Source: Verrucomicrobiota bacterium (GTDB lineage: Bacteria > Verrucomicrobiota > Verrucomicrobiia > Opitutales > Coraliomargaritaceae). Taken from it: a stretch of DNA of 16,978 nucleotides. The stretch is from NCBI GenBank assembly GCA_027620575.1, contig JAQCDT010000010.1, forward strand, positions 1-16,978, given 5' to 3'. Both the position numbers and the translations under genes were made by a program. Shown here in pieces: positions 8,101 through 16,318 of the stretch. Position 1 is the stretch's first letter. Each line of letters starts with the position of its first letter. Under the pieces are notes generated by a model, which worked only from the letters and a program-made list of their open reading frames with translations, did not search any database and was not told where the DNA came from.

Positions 8101-8357
8101 AGGGCGTCGGGCTTTTCTTTGCGAATAATTTTCTCAAGAGCTTCAACGGTCAAAGGCTCAATGTAGGTCACATCAGCGTACTCAGGGTCGGTCATGATTG
8201 TGGCAGGATTACTGTTCACTAAGACCACCTTATAGCCCTCTTCTCTGAGCGCTTTACAAGCTTGAGTTCCTGAATAATCAAATTCACAAGCTTGTCCGAT
8301 TACGATAGGCCCAGAGCCTATGATCAAAATGGTTTCTAAATCAGTTCTTTTTGGCAT
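5130..8357 (-). CDS. carB: Carbamoyl-phosphate synthase large subunit
   Basis: Makes carbamoyl phosphate from bicarbonate, two ATP and ammonia delivered by the small subunit CarA, for pyrimidine and arginine synthesis. The 1075 residues match the family length. Two homologous ATP-grasp halves are present: the first starts ETILIIGSGPIVIGQACEFD and contains PTLGGQTALNLS, the second starts KKIMILGGGPNRIGQGIEFD near residue 565 and contains VQFGGQTPLNLA. Metal- and ATP-binding IEMNPRVSRSSALASKATG and IEVNPRASRTVPFVSKAIG appear in the respective halves. The last 140 residues are the MGS-like allosteric domain with ATAGTGKLLK and LIINTPQG. The partner carA is not in the window. It is the first gene of a minus-strand run with purU, the TPR gene and eno, and its ATG is 132 bases from the divergent YIP1-like gene. 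Confidence 0.98.
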   Translation of the reverse strand: MPKRTDLETILIIGSGPIVIGQACEFDYSGTQACKALREEGYKVVLVNSNPATIMTDPEYADVTYIEPLTVEALEKIIRKEKPDALLPTLGGQTALNLSMELNSQGILKKYNVEMIGAKPEAIEKGEAREVFKQAMLKIGMDVARSATINNLPDALEAADNLIGEFPIIIRPSYTLGGSGGGIAYNREEFISMVENGLDISPTHEVLIEECLLGWKEYEMEIMRDHKDQCVVICSIENFDPMGVHTGDSITVAPAMTLTDKEYQLMRDASFACIREVGVETGGSNIQFSVNPDNGRMVVIEMNPRVSRSSALASKATGFPIAKIAAKLAVGYSLDELQNDITRETPASFEPSIDYVVTKIPRFTFEKFPGSDNTLTSAMKSVGEAMAIGRTFKESMQKALRSLEISAKGLVGPPKFQKKIEDMQSVREGISRPTPERIFWLRHGFLNGLSTEDVFDLSKIDPWFLQQMKEIVDLEIELGTHDLSSISKELLLKAKESGFSDSLLADILGGTLEAVTELRKSHDIHTQFRLVDTCAGEFEAYTPYYYSSYGEENEIKESEKKKIMILGGGPNRIGQGIEFDYCCVHASFALREVGFETVMVNSNPETVSTDYDTSDKLFFEPLTLEDVLEVYNQEGCSGAIVQFGGQTPLNLATQLAEKGVNIIGTSPEMIDAAEDRDQFRAILENLNLKQPDNRIAHSMDEAYQAAEDIGFPVLLRPSFVLGGRGMFIVYNLEEMQAIITDVFNAAPGKPVLIDKFLEDAYELDVDCISDQETTVIGGMLQHVEYAGVHSGDAAMVMPPHTLSPEIIETVRTATHALAKALKVVGLMNIQYAIKDDELFIIEVNPRASRTVPFVSKAIGCSLAKLAARVMAGEKLKDLNFTQEIIPPYYAVKESVFPFNRFPGSPIMLSPEMRSTGEVMGIDEDLGVAFAKSQMAASPSLPESGDVFISVKDSDKSRAVTIAKKLSDLGFGIIATAGTGKLLKSHDIEVKSVCRLSEGRPNVIDLIKNNQVSLIINTPQGTIPRQNENQIRTEAVKHKVCIMTTISAAAAAVDGIGSLKAKGFEVCSIQDYSKKI

Positions 8358-8489
8358 AAATTAGAGCAATCGTGAAATTTTTAAACTATCCTGCAAGCAA
8401 TTATCGTATTTTTTTTAAAATATTTTCTTAGAGTTTATTTTAGACGCTTTTAGTTTGAGGATTTTTGATTTTTTTGTCAGGTTTCGACT
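8358..8489. promoter_or_regulatory. Divergent intergenic region between carB and the YIP1-like gene
   Basis: These 132 bases must hold promoters for both directions. The sequence is very AT-rich, with T8AAAATATTTTC around 8408-8428 and further T tracts near 8461-8476, resembling UP-element-like or bent DNA. I see no convincing -35/-10 pair with standard spacing in either direction and no PyrR-type attenuator hairpin ahead of carB. The role is inferred from the gene arrangement only. Confidence 0.4.
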
Positions 8490-9068
8490 ATGTTTCAATA
8501 CTTACAAATCTTTTATCGTCCTGGTTTATTGATTCAGGAAATAGTTCATCAGTCGAAAACTCATACCTTTGCACTTCGGGTCGCCTTTTTATTCGGAGCT
8601 TTGCAGAGTATTCCTATTATTATGAGTACAGGCTTAGTGGATCCCGAGACAGGCGCAGAAGGAATTTCAGGGGGCGGTTTCATTCCGCTAAAAGTCATTA
8701 TTGGTGGTATTCTTGGGTTAGGTGTTTTCTATATTTTTGCTTTAGCCTTAAAAACGTTTGGACGTTGGTTCGGAGCAAAAGTTGAATCTAAAGAAGTTCG
8801 CACCGCATTAGGGATCGGCATAATTCCTTGGACTGTGTTGTTTTTGATATTTTTTGCCTCAATAACCCTAGTCGACCCTCGTTTAATCCTTAGCCAATTT
8901 TTCCCCTTTTTCTTTATCGGGTTTATTTACGGCTTCACCATTTTACTCATCGCCTTAAGTAAAACTTTAAACATTGGATTTCTTAAAACCTTTCTTTTAT
9001 TTATTTTTGCCTACGCAACCACTTTTTTTCCTTTGTTAACTTTAGTAAGACTGTATTTTGGTGCTTAA
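8490..9068 (+). CDS. YIP1-like multispanning membrane protein
   Basis: A 192-residue integral membrane protein with about five hydrophobic segments (roughly residues 27-46, 65-88, 105-125, 134-157 and 163-186). The N-terminal FYRPGLLIQEIV followed by a first helix ending GALQSIP, and GIIPWTVLFLI in the third helix, resemble bacterial proteins of the Yip1 domain family, whose function is unknown. There is no catalytic motif. The ATG at 8490 is preceded by TCAGG at a usable distance. The frame fits the window's codon use, and the two long overlapping frames on this strand lack it. recN follows 48 bases downstream on the same strand and may be co-transcribed. I am sure it is a membrane protein and less sure of the family. 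Confidence 0.72.
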   Translation: MFQYLQIFYRPGLLIQEIVHQSKTHTFALRVAFLFGALQSIPIIMSTGLVDPETGAEGISGGGFIPLKVIIGGILGLGVFYIFALALKTFGRWFGAKVESKEVRTALGIGIIPWTVLFLIFFASITLVDPRLILSQFFPFFFIGFIYGFTILLIALSKTLNIGFLKTFLLFIFAYATTFFPLLTLVRLYFGA

Positions 9069-9116
9069 TTTTTCTGACACAAAAGGTCTGTACATATACA
9101 ATCACTTCTGCCGCTT

Positions 9117-10775
9117 ATGCTTCAATACTTGAAGATTGAAAATCTCGCCTTATTAAAATCGCTGACTTTAGAATTCGATAAAGGCTTTTCTGTCGTTACT
9201 GGTGAAACAGGAGCGGGCAAGAGTGTATTATTGGGCGCTTTTAATCTACTTTCTGGGGCACGCTCCAATAAAGAAATGATTCGTCAAGGTTCCGACCGCC
9301 TCAGCGTAGAAGCTAGTTTGTTTTTCCCAGAGAGCGATGGTATTGATGCCGTCTTAAAGGAATTAGATTTACCGACTTGCGATGAAGGGTGCTTGATTTT
9401 GTTCCGAAGCTTAGACGCATCTAAAATGTCAAAAATTCGCATCAATGGCAGTTTAGCCACTTTGAGCCAGTTAAAGAGCCTAGGCGAGTACTGGATTGAT
9501 TTTCATGGTCCGGGCGAACCTCAAAAATTATTTAAAGAGCAATGCCAATTAGAATTACTCGATGCCTTTTCTAAAAATGAAAGCCTGCTCGAAAATTATC
9601 GTTCAATTTTTAAAGAATGGCGAAGTGACTGCAAAGCCATCGAAACTCTAAAATCGTCTGAACAATTGGATGAGGATACGCTGCGTTTTCTCAGCAATGA
9701 AATTACAAAGATGGAGCAATTAGATTTAAATGAAGCGGCGATCTCAGAATTGGAATCAAATTTCACTAAGATGAGCCAGTCCCAAGAATTGCAGTCCATG
9801 CTTCAAATGTGTGAGGATATTGTTACAGGTGAAAGTGGGCTTATGGATCGTTTGAATGCCTTAACACATCAAATGAATCAACTGAGTTCTATTGACTCAA
9901 GTATGGAGGATTTGTCTGCACGTGCTAAGAGTCTGCAAATAGAAGCCGATGACCTCAGTCAAGAGATACAATCATTGAGCGGTGATTTTGACTTTGATCC
10001 AGAGATGATTGAAAACACCCTCAGCCAAATGAATACATGGCAGGAATTAAAACGCAAGTACGGTGGAAGTTTGGAAAGCTTGCTTGAGGAAAAAGCAGCT
10101 CTTGAAAATAAAATAGCCATGCAAAGCGACATTGAGGGCTCGATTCAAAAGCTTGAACTCAAATGCGAAAAGCTCGAAGAACAATTAGCGAAAGAATCAG
10201 AGCGTCTTTATAAAAACCGATGCAAAGGGGCAAAGGCCTTAGCTAAGCAAGCAACGGAACTTTTACTTCAGCTTGGCTTTAAAAAAGCTCAGTTGGAAAT
10301 TGTCCTTTCAGAATCCGATCACTTCACCGAATCAGGGAAACATAGCTGTAGCTTTCTTTTTTCTCCCAATGTTGGACAGGATCTTTTACCCCTGAATAAA
10401 ATAGCGTCCAGTGGTGAAACTGCCCGTGTGATGCTGGCTCTAAAAACCATCTTAGCCGATGTCGATAAAACCCCCGTTCTGGTTTTTGATGAGGTCGATG
10501 CAAATGTGGGTGGTGAAGTAGGCCGTACCGTTGGAAACGAAATGGCTCGAATTGCCAATTCGCATCAAGTTTTCTGTGTCACTCATTTACCACAAGTCGC
10601 TTCATTGGGCTCTCAGCATTTTATCGTGGAAAAACTGCAAGATGACTCTGAAACACAAGTTTCTATCACCCCAATTCATACAGAGTATGAACAACGCCTA
10701 GGCGAAATCGCCCGTATGCTCGGTGATCGAAATTCCCAATCCGCCTTAGACCACGCTAAAGAACTGCTCAGCTAG
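9117..10775 (+). CDS. recN: DNA repair protein RecN (SMC-like ATPase)
   Basis: RecN is a cytoplasmic SMC-like ATPase acting with RecA in double-strand break repair. The 552 residues show the full architecture: N-terminal ATPase part with ENLALLKSLTLEF and Walker A GETGAGKS (Lys35), a central helical, coiled-coil-forming region (about 160-400, many Glu/Leu/Lys heptad-like runs), then the C-terminal ATPase part with signature ASSGETARVMLAL (from residue 430), Walker B VLVFDEVDANVGG (Asp458, Glu459) and the RecN-typical VTHLPQVAS with its His. IARMLGD near the C-terminus is also characteristic. Length agrees with the family. ATG at 9117 gives the conserved MLxxLxIxNLALL start. The 3' end converges on the PpiD-like gene with 47 bases between; I see no SOS box in the short upstream gap. 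Confidence 0.97.
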   Translation: MLQYLKIENLALLKSLTLEFDKGFSVVTGETGAGKSVLLGAFNLLSGARSNKEMIRQGSDRLSVEASLFFPESDGIDAVLKELDLPTCDEGCLILFRSLDASKMSKIRINGSLATLSQLKSLGEYWIDFHGPGEPQKLFKEQCQLELLDAFSKNESLLENYRSIFKEWRSDCKAIETLKSSEQLDEDTLRFLSNEITKMEQLDLNEAAISELESNFTKMSQSQELQSMLQMCEDIVTGESGLMDRLNALTHQMNQLSSIDSSMEDLSARAKSLQIEADDLSQEIQSLSGDFDFDPEMIENTLSQMNTWQELKRKYGGSLESLLEEKAALENKIAMQSDIEGSIQKLELKCEKLEEQLAKESERLYKNRCKGAKALAKQATELLLQLGFKKAQLEIVLSESDHFTESGKHSCSFLFSPNVGQDLLPLNKIASSGETARVMLALKTILADVDKTPVLVFDEVDANVGGEVGRTVGNEMARIANSHQVFCVTHLPQVASLGSQHFIVEKLQDDSETQVSITPIHTEYEQRLGEIARMLGDRNSQSALDHAKELLS

Positions 10776-10822
10776 TATCCTACACGCTTTGTTCGTGCTT
10801 GGTTGGCTTTTATCGCTCCGTT

Positions 10823-12499
10823 TTATTCTGCAGATTCTAGAGCGTTAATTTCTCTTGAGAGCAACTCATTATAAAATCCATTCAGTCCGGTATTCTTACT
10901 GAAACCTTTGATGCTAGAAATCAATTGCTCAACTTCTTCTTCTGAGGCCTCGTATTCTTGAACCCCTTTGGATGCAAGGTAAGTGATGATCGCCGTTTCG
11001 GAATAATTGGTCATATTGGATACTTCTCCTTCTTTAAGACTGAAAAGAGCCTGAAATTCATAAGGCTTAGCATTTTCGGGTCGATCACTATAACTGAATT
11101 CTGGGTAGTGTTCCACCGTCAAACCTAGAGCTTCTGCACCACTTTGAAAATCATCGCCTGATTCAACTAGCGCTTCTAATTGTAATTTGATTGATTCGCC
11201 ATGCGCATTAAATGCAGCTCTAGTTTCACTAGCTATATAATCTGTTTTGACTTGCTCAGCAACACTTTCAAAAGGAGGAATTGCTGATGGAACGGTCGCT
11301 TTGTAGAGCAAGACCACGAAGCCATCATTTGTTTTATAAGGATCGGAATAAAAGCGATCGGCATTCAAGGCGAATCCTGCTTGTAAAAGATTGGAAGGTA
11401 AGGCTTTGCCATAGATTTCAGACGCTGCATAGGGCTCGACATCCTTTTCTGAGACCGCGTATGCGGCTAGCAAATCGTTAAAGGCATCAGAGTCTAGCTC
11501 AATTGCTTGATCATATAATGTATAGACAAATTCACTCGCTTGGGCTTCGGCTGCTTTATTCTGTTCTTTTGCCACCCAACTTGCTTTTGTAATATCAGAT
11601 ACCATTTCAAAAGTGATGGTTTCTTCTGTCTCATCGCTGGCTTCGTTGTCTAAAACTTCAGCATCTAAATCTATAAGCACTTTTTTTCCTGCACGATATT
11701 CGGCATCAATGGTATCCTTGTTCGCAAGATAATACTCTTTGAGAGTGTCGGTATCGACATCGCCGATTTCTGCAACTAAGGGGAAGAGAATGGAACTCGC
11801 TTCTATTTTTTCATCTGTTTCGTAGGCAATTTGTTGAGTCTCAAAATACTCCTTGATCACTGCTTCGCTGGTATCGATTTCGGGGTCGAAGGTATTTGGA
11901 TCAATCTTTATATTGTATAAATTGTAAGCCGTATTTCGTTCGTCCAAGATGAATTGACTCTGCGGGTTCGTATAGAAACCAGGTCCTTCAACCACTGAAT
12001 TCAGAGACTCGATTTTATAATCTTCAACTAGGGTTTGTATAAATTGATTTTCGCTGATGTCAGGATTTACATTCACTAAGTTGATGAAATCATTGTACTT
12101 TTCAGAATCAAAGGCACCGGACTCATCTTGAAAATAGGCTAAGCCCTCGATGTAGGCTTTAAGTTCTTCCTGACTTGGGTTCGGTAGGCCCAGCTTTTCG
12201 ATAAGGTAGAGTTGTGCGATACGATTGGCTAACTCGCCTTGAAATTGGTTCTGATTACGTATTTCTGATTGTGTTCTCAACTGGTAGCTTAATCCAACAT
12301 TTCTTGCGAGTGCATCCATCACTCTTTGATTATTCACATCAACACCTAATATGATACGCTCTTCATAGCTACTATCATCAGTGGTCAAGCCTGGTGTATT
12401 TCCAATGGTGAAAACAAAGGCTATGATGATCACTGCTAAGAGTGAAATGAATATCCAACGCCCGTGGCGTATTAGGTGGTTCTGAATCCAAAAGATCAT
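10823..12499 (-). CDS. PpiD/SurA-like membrane-anchored periplasmic chaperone
   Basis: A 558-residue protein with an N-terminal basic stretch and a single membrane anchor (about residues 14-32, RWIFISLLAVIIIAFVF), followed by a large acidic, presumably periplasmic domain. The order fits the SurA-N/PpiD layout: anchor, a helical N-terminal chaperone part containing LANRIAQLYLIEKLGLP and the long helix-rich segment up to about 200, then a parvulin-like region and a C-terminal helix domain ending NGFYNELLSREINALE. I do not see a clean parvulin active-site pattern in the middle section, so isomerase activity may be absent and the role purely chaperone-like. It follows the CPBP gene after 70 bases on the same strand, and is the last gene of the pyrB-pyrC run. 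Confidence 0.75.
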   Translation of the reverse strand: MIFWIQNHLIRHGRWIFISLLAVIIIAFVFTIGNTPGLTTDDSSYEERIILGVDVNNQRVMDALARNVGLSYQLRTQSEIRNQNQFQGELANRIAQLYLIEKLGLPNPSQEELKAYIEGLAYFQDESGAFDSEKYNDFINLVNVNPDISENQFIQTLVEDYKIESLNSVVEGPGFYTNPQSQFILDERNTAYNLYNIKIDPNTFDPEIDTSEAVIKEYFETQQIAYETDEKIEASSILFPLVAEIGDVDTDTLKEYYLANKDTIDAEYRAGKKVLIDLDAEVLDNEASDETEETITFEMVSDITKASWVAKEQNKAAEAQASEFVYTLYDQAIELDSDAFNDLLAAYAVSEKDVEPYAASEIYGKALPSNLLQAGFALNADRFYSDPYKTNDGFVVLLYKATVPSAIPPFESVAEQVKTDYIASETRAAFNAHGESIKLQLEALVESGDDFQSGAEALGLTVEHYPEFSYSDRPENAKPYEFQALFSLKEGEVSNMTNYSETAIITYLASKGVQEYEASEEEVEQLISSIKGFSKNTGLNGFYNELLSREINALESAE

Positions 12500-12569
12500 A
12501 ATAATGTATAAATAATGAGCTGATTGGTTTAAGTTTTAGAGCTTCACCTGTCAATCCATTGATAAGCTT

Positions 12570-13466
12570 CTAAGGAAAAATTATTTCTAGAGGCAATTCT
12601 GAATATTTGAGCAATCCAAGAAAGGTGAAACTGGATGCATTAAATAAGGCATGGAAGAAGATGGTTTTGTAGATTGAGCCAGTTGACTCATAAATGCGCG
12701 CTAGAATAAATCCAATAAAAACTAAAGGGAGAAACGAATTAAGGTTATCATGAAGCAACGCAAAGAGTGCCGCACTGACCAATTGTGCAATCAAAATGGA
12801 ATTTCGTGCTTTGAGAAATCGATACAAGCACCCACGAAAAATGATTTCTTCAATGACAGGCACAAAAGCAATACCCAGTAAGGCAATCAAGAGAAAATCC
12901 AACATCGGAATATCTTTGGCCATCAGTTCGACCAAAGGCTGTACGGGAAAATCTTCAATCAGTGAGAAGTGTTGAAGTAAGCCAAGTACACTACTCCAAA
13001 GGAGTGAAATTATCCAAATCAGCGGAAGAAATTGAATGAATAGAATAAAACTTTGTTTAAAATCCGCTAAGAAATTCACTGGAACAATGTTCAATCGAAC
13101 TGCCTTGTCTTTGAGATAAAACTTTTGAAAAAATAGGTAACTCAGTAAAATAGGACCATGTAGCGTGAGAATCGAAAGTAGGGCAATTTGAGGCGTTAAT
13201 TCAATCGTGTCTCCTTCAGGAAGCTCTGGCATACATGCGGCCATGATGTTTTGTGCGAACAAAACAAAAAGAAACCCAGCGAAGATAAAGAGAAGAAAAT
13301 CAATCCACGGGATATTCCATTGGGGAAGCGTCGAAGGGTTTTCTCCAAGGTGCAGAGGATTGCGTCGTTCCTTTTGTGCCCAAATGAGAATACTTGTGAA
13401 AATGATGCCTAAGAACATCAAAGAAATCACGCTAGCGAGAAAATTTGGCTCGTACTCCGTCATCAA
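12570..13466 (-). CDS. CPBP-family intramembrane metalloprotease
   Basis: A 298-residue integral membrane protein with about seven or eight hydrophobic segments, carrying the three conserved motifs of the CPBP (CAAX protease and bacteriocin-processing, formerly Abi) family: EEIIFR (Glu206, Glu207, Arg211), FALLH (His239) and FHALFN (His272, Asn276). In this family these residues form the membrane-embedded active site, and all are intact, so an active protease is likely; its substrate is unknown. Two adjacent ATGs at 13466 and 13463 can start the protein. It begins only three bases after the pyrC stop, so it is almost certainly translated from the pyr message although no functional link to pyrimidine synthesis is evident. 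Confidence 0.9.
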   Translation of the reverse strand: MMTEYEPNFLASVISLMFLGIIFTSILIWAQKERRNPLHLGENPSTLPQWNIPWIDFLLFIFAGFLFVLFAQNIMAACMPELPEGDTIELTPQIALLSILTLHGPILLSYLFFQKFYLKDKAVRLNIVPVNFLADFKQSFILFIQFLPLIWIISLLWSSVLGLLQHFSLIEDFPVQPLVELMAKDIPMLDFLLIALLGIAFVPVIEEIIFRGCLYRFLKARNSILIAQLVSAALFALLHDNLNSFLPLVFIGFILARIYESTGSIYKTIFFHALFNASSFTFLGLLKYSELPLEIIFP

Positions 13467-13469
13467 TAA

Positions 13470-14753
13470 TTATCTTAAACGAAAGACTTCTTTCCCACCA
13501 ACAAAGGTCGCTTTCACCTGACCCCGTAGAGTCCGGCCATTCCAAGGACAATTTCTTGATTTACTTTTGAAAGCTTCAGCATCCACTGTCCATTTTTGAT
13601 CAGGATCAAAAATACAAACATCCCCCGAAGCCCCTACCGATAACGTACCCGCTGGCAAATCACAGATTTCTGCACCCTTGTGCGTCATTAAGGCAACCAC
13701 TTCTTTTAGGGATAATTCCTTGCTGTGATAGAGCGTTTCTAAGGTACTGGCTAAGGCATTTTCCAAGCCAATAATGCCAAAAGGTGCTTTATCAAATTCG
13801 CAGTCTTTTTCCGTAGGCGAGTGGGGGGCATGATCCGTAGCGATACAATCAAGCGTGCCGTCCTTCAATCCTTCGATCAAAGCCAAGCGATCTTTCTCTG
13901 TTCGCAGAGGAGGGTTCATTTTGAACAAAGTATTATAATCTCCGATACAAGCATCCGTAAATTCAATATGGTGCGGGCTCGCTTCGCCCGTCACATTGAT
14001 GCCTTTCGCTTTCGCAATGCGAAGCAGCTCAACAGAATGGTAGGAGCTGACATGTTGCATATGGATTCGTGCCCCTGTCAGTTCAGATAAAATAATATTT
14101 CGTGCGACAATAATATCTTCTGCCGCTCTCGGCCAGCCCTTCAATCCTAGTTTAAGTGAGACCTCGCCCTCGTGCATCACCGCATTTTCCGTGAGGCTTC
14201 CATCTTGGCAATGATCCATAATCGGTAACTTGTGCAAGGTCGCATACTCCACTGCCCGGCGCATAATCTCATTATTTTGAATACAGAGGCCATCATCTGT
14301 CACCGCAACGATACCTGCTTGCTTTAATTGCCCCGTCGGGGCTAGAGCTTCACCCTTCATCCCTAAGGTCAAACAACCTGTCGTGTAAACATGAATCACC
14401 GCTTCCTTTTCAATGCTATTATTAATCCGTTCAAGCGTGCCCGCATTATCGCAGACTGGAGAGGTGTTTGGCATACAAACCACGGAGGTATATCCGCCCG
14501 CTGCCGCTGCCCTTGAACCACTGGCAATATCTTCCTTGTACGTCTGTCCTGGCTCACGAAAGTGCACATGAATATCCACTAAGCCCGGTGCCACCACATA
14601 ACCCTTGGCATCAAACTGAGTCGCTTCCGCCTTTTCTGAGTCACTCAAGCTTTCGACAATCAAACCTTCTTTGATAAAGATATCGCCAACCGCCTCTCGG
14701 TCATTCGCTGGATCGATCACCAATCCATTTTTTATCCATGTATATTGCGTCAT
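13470..14753 (-). CDS. pyrC: Dihydroorotase, class I
   Basis: Third step of pyrimidine synthesis: reversible cyclisation of carbamoyl aspartate to dihydroorotate. The 427 residues and motif set belong to the class I (PyrC of the Aquifex/Bacillus type) amidohydrolases rather than the E. coli type. Zinc-site residues are all visible: His62 and His64 in DIHVHFREPG, the Asp bridge in VTDDG (153/154), His181 in MDHCQDG, His234 in HMQHVSS and catalytic Asp307 in ATDHAPH. MPNTSP (94-99) and NPPLR (280-284) help bind substrate. Intact active-site residues argue against the non-catalytic PyrC-like paralogs that pair with some PyrB proteins. It starts 23 bases after the pyrB stop. Confidence 0.97.
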   Translation of the reverse strand: MTQYTWIKNGLVIDPANDREAVGDIFIKEGLIVESLSDSEKAEATQFDAKGYVVAPGLVDIHVHFREPGQTYKEDIASGSRAAAAGGYTSVVCMPNTSPVCDNAGTLERINNSIEKEAVIHVYTTGCLTLGMKGEALAPTGQLKQAGIVAVTDDGLCIQNNEIMRRAVEYATLHKLPIMDHCQDGSLTENAVMHEGEVSLKLGLKGWPRAAEDIIVARNIILSELTGARIHMQHVSSYHSVELLRIAKAKGINVTGEASPHHIEFTDACIGDYNTLFKMNPPLRTEKDRLALIEGLKDGTLDCIATDHAPHSPTEKDCEFDKAPFGIIGLENALASTLETLYHSKELSLKEVVALMTHKGAEICDLPAGTLSVGASGDVCIFDPDQKWTVDAEAFKSKSRNCPWNGRTLRGQVKATFVGGKEVFRLR

Positions 14754-14776
14754 AATCTTGGCTTAAATTTTAAAAG

Positions 14777-15736
14777 TTATTTCGGGAGGCTAATTTGTGT
14801 TTGTGTGTGGGCGGCGTGACAAAGATGAAGAATCGCCATGCGAACAAATACTCCGTTTTTCACTTGTTCTAAAATCACTGAATTACTTGAATCCGCTAGT
14901 TTTGAGTCAATTTCCACCCCTCGATTGATCGGCCCCGGGTGCATGATAATCGCATTCGGCTTGATCCAATGAGCTCGACGCTCATTCAAACCAAAACTCG
15001 TGGTGTACTCACCAATTGAAGGGAAGTGGGTCGAGGTTTGTCGCTCGTGCTGTATCCGCAGAAGCATAATCGCATCCGCATCTTCCAAGGCATCCTTTAA
15101 ATTATGCGATACCGTCACACCCATCGCCTCAAACTCCTTCGGCACTAAAGTATTTGGACCCGCCAAAGTCACCTTTGCACCTAACTTCAAAAGACAATGA
15201 ATATTTGAGCGAGCCACACGACTGAACAAGATATCCCCTAAGATCGTCACCTTCTTATTTTTTACATCCCCCAAACGTTCGGTCAAAGTAAAGGCATCGA
15301 GTAAGGCTTGGGTCGGATGAGCGTGTGAACCATCGCCCGCATTGATGATCGGAGTGTCCACTGTCTTAGAAAGATAATCCGCTGAGCCCGAAGACGAATG
15401 ACGCATAATGATCACATCGGCACCCAGTGCTACGATATTGTGTGCGGTATCCTTTAGCGATTCACCCTTGCTCAAGCTACTTGCACCACCACTCACACTG
15501 ATGCAGTCCGCCGATAAGCGTTTGCAGGCGATCTCAAACGCCAGACGAGTACGAGTACTCGGCTCCAAAAAAAGATTGATCACCGTCCGGCCCTCTAGAG
15601 CATCAAACTTAAGTTGCCCCGATTCTATGCCCTCCTTATAATAACGAGCCAGTGAAAAAATAGTGTTTATTTCAGTCAGTGAAAGCGGTTCAATGCTGAT
15701 TAAATTTTGTTTTTCCCAAGTTAGTACACGACTCAT
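14777..15736 (-). CDS. pyrB: Aspartate carbamoyltransferase catalytic subunit
   Basis: Condenses carbamoyl phosphate and aspartate to carbamoyl aspartate. From ATG 15736 the protein has 319 residues. The carbamoyl-phosphate loop is FLEPSTRTRLAFE (Ser60, Thr61, Arg62, Thr63), followed by the mobile GASSLSKGESLKDT loop with Lys90, MRHSSSG (Arg112, His113), HAHPTQALLD (His140, Gln143) and the aspartate-binding HPGPINRG (266-273). The frame continues upstream to a TTG at 15775, but a good -10-like TAAAAT lies inside that extension (15771-15766), which supports the ATG. No pyrI regulatory subunit is adjacent. pyrC, a CPBP protease and a PpiD-like gene follow; the first two gaps are 23 and 3 bases. 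Confidence 0.97.
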   Translation of the reverse strand: MSRVLTWEKQNLISIEPLSLTEINTIFSLARYYKEGIESGQLKFDALEGRTVINLFLEPSTRTRLAFEIACKRLSADCISVSGGASSLSKGESLKDTAHNIVALGADVIIMRHSSSGSADYLSKTVDTPIINAGDGSHAHPTQALLDAFTLTERLGDVKNKKVTILGDILFSRVARSNIHCLLKLGAKVTLAGPNTLVPKEFEAMGVTVSHNLKDALEDADAIMLLRIQHERQTSTHFPSIGEYTTSFGLNERRAHWIKPNAIIMHPGPINRGVEIDSKLADSSNSVILEQVKNGVFVRMAILHLCHAAHTQTQISLPK

Positions 15737-15942
15737 TATTTGTGAATACGTCCAAGTAATGCTATATTTTACCAAAATTCAAGCGGTTTATTTTTAATTC
15801 ATTAGAAAAAATTCAGGATTGTTTTCTTTTTTTAATCAGCTTAATGTACCTGATTCTTGCTCTTTGAAAGTACGATTGCATTCCACCATAACAAGCGGTT
15901 TGTCATTCGTTACGTTTCAAATTATTGTTTAAATTTTAATTT
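15737..15942. promoter_or_regulatory. Divergent pyrB/ssrA intergenic region with 10-base direct repeat
   Basis: The longest gene-free stretch here. Toward pyrB, a minus-strand TAAAAT (15771-15766) is a likely -10, giving a leader of about 20-25 bases, too short for an attenuator. Toward ssrA, TTGTCA (15900-15905) and TATTGT (15924-15929), 18 bases apart, are a plausible sigma-70-type pair just before the tmRNA. CAAGCGGTTT occurs twice in the same orientation, at 15780-15789 next to the pyrB -10 and at 15892-15901 overlapping the ssrA -35. Both could be operator copies; this is inference. Confidence 0.45.
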
Positions 15943-16310
<368 letters not shown>

Positions 16311-16318
16311 GTATGTGT

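Noticed and set aside
5311..8166. Several plus-strand open frames of 60-130 codons opposite carB
   Set aside because: All lie inside carB on the other strand, none has a recognisable domain or a good ribosome binding site; carB is unquestionable.
8465..8785. 106-codon plus-strand frame overlapping the YIP1-like gene
   Set aside because: Out-of-frame overlap; translation is Ser/Arg/Tyr-rich without structure, while the 8490 frame gives a coherent membrane protein.
10776..10822. Possible terminator in the recN / PpiD-like convergent gap (CACG...CGTG)
   Set aside because: Only a four-base stem, no following T run of adequate length on either strand.
13821..14674. Plus-strand open frames opposite pyrC
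   Set aside because: Antisense shadows of a well-supported dihydroorotase gene.
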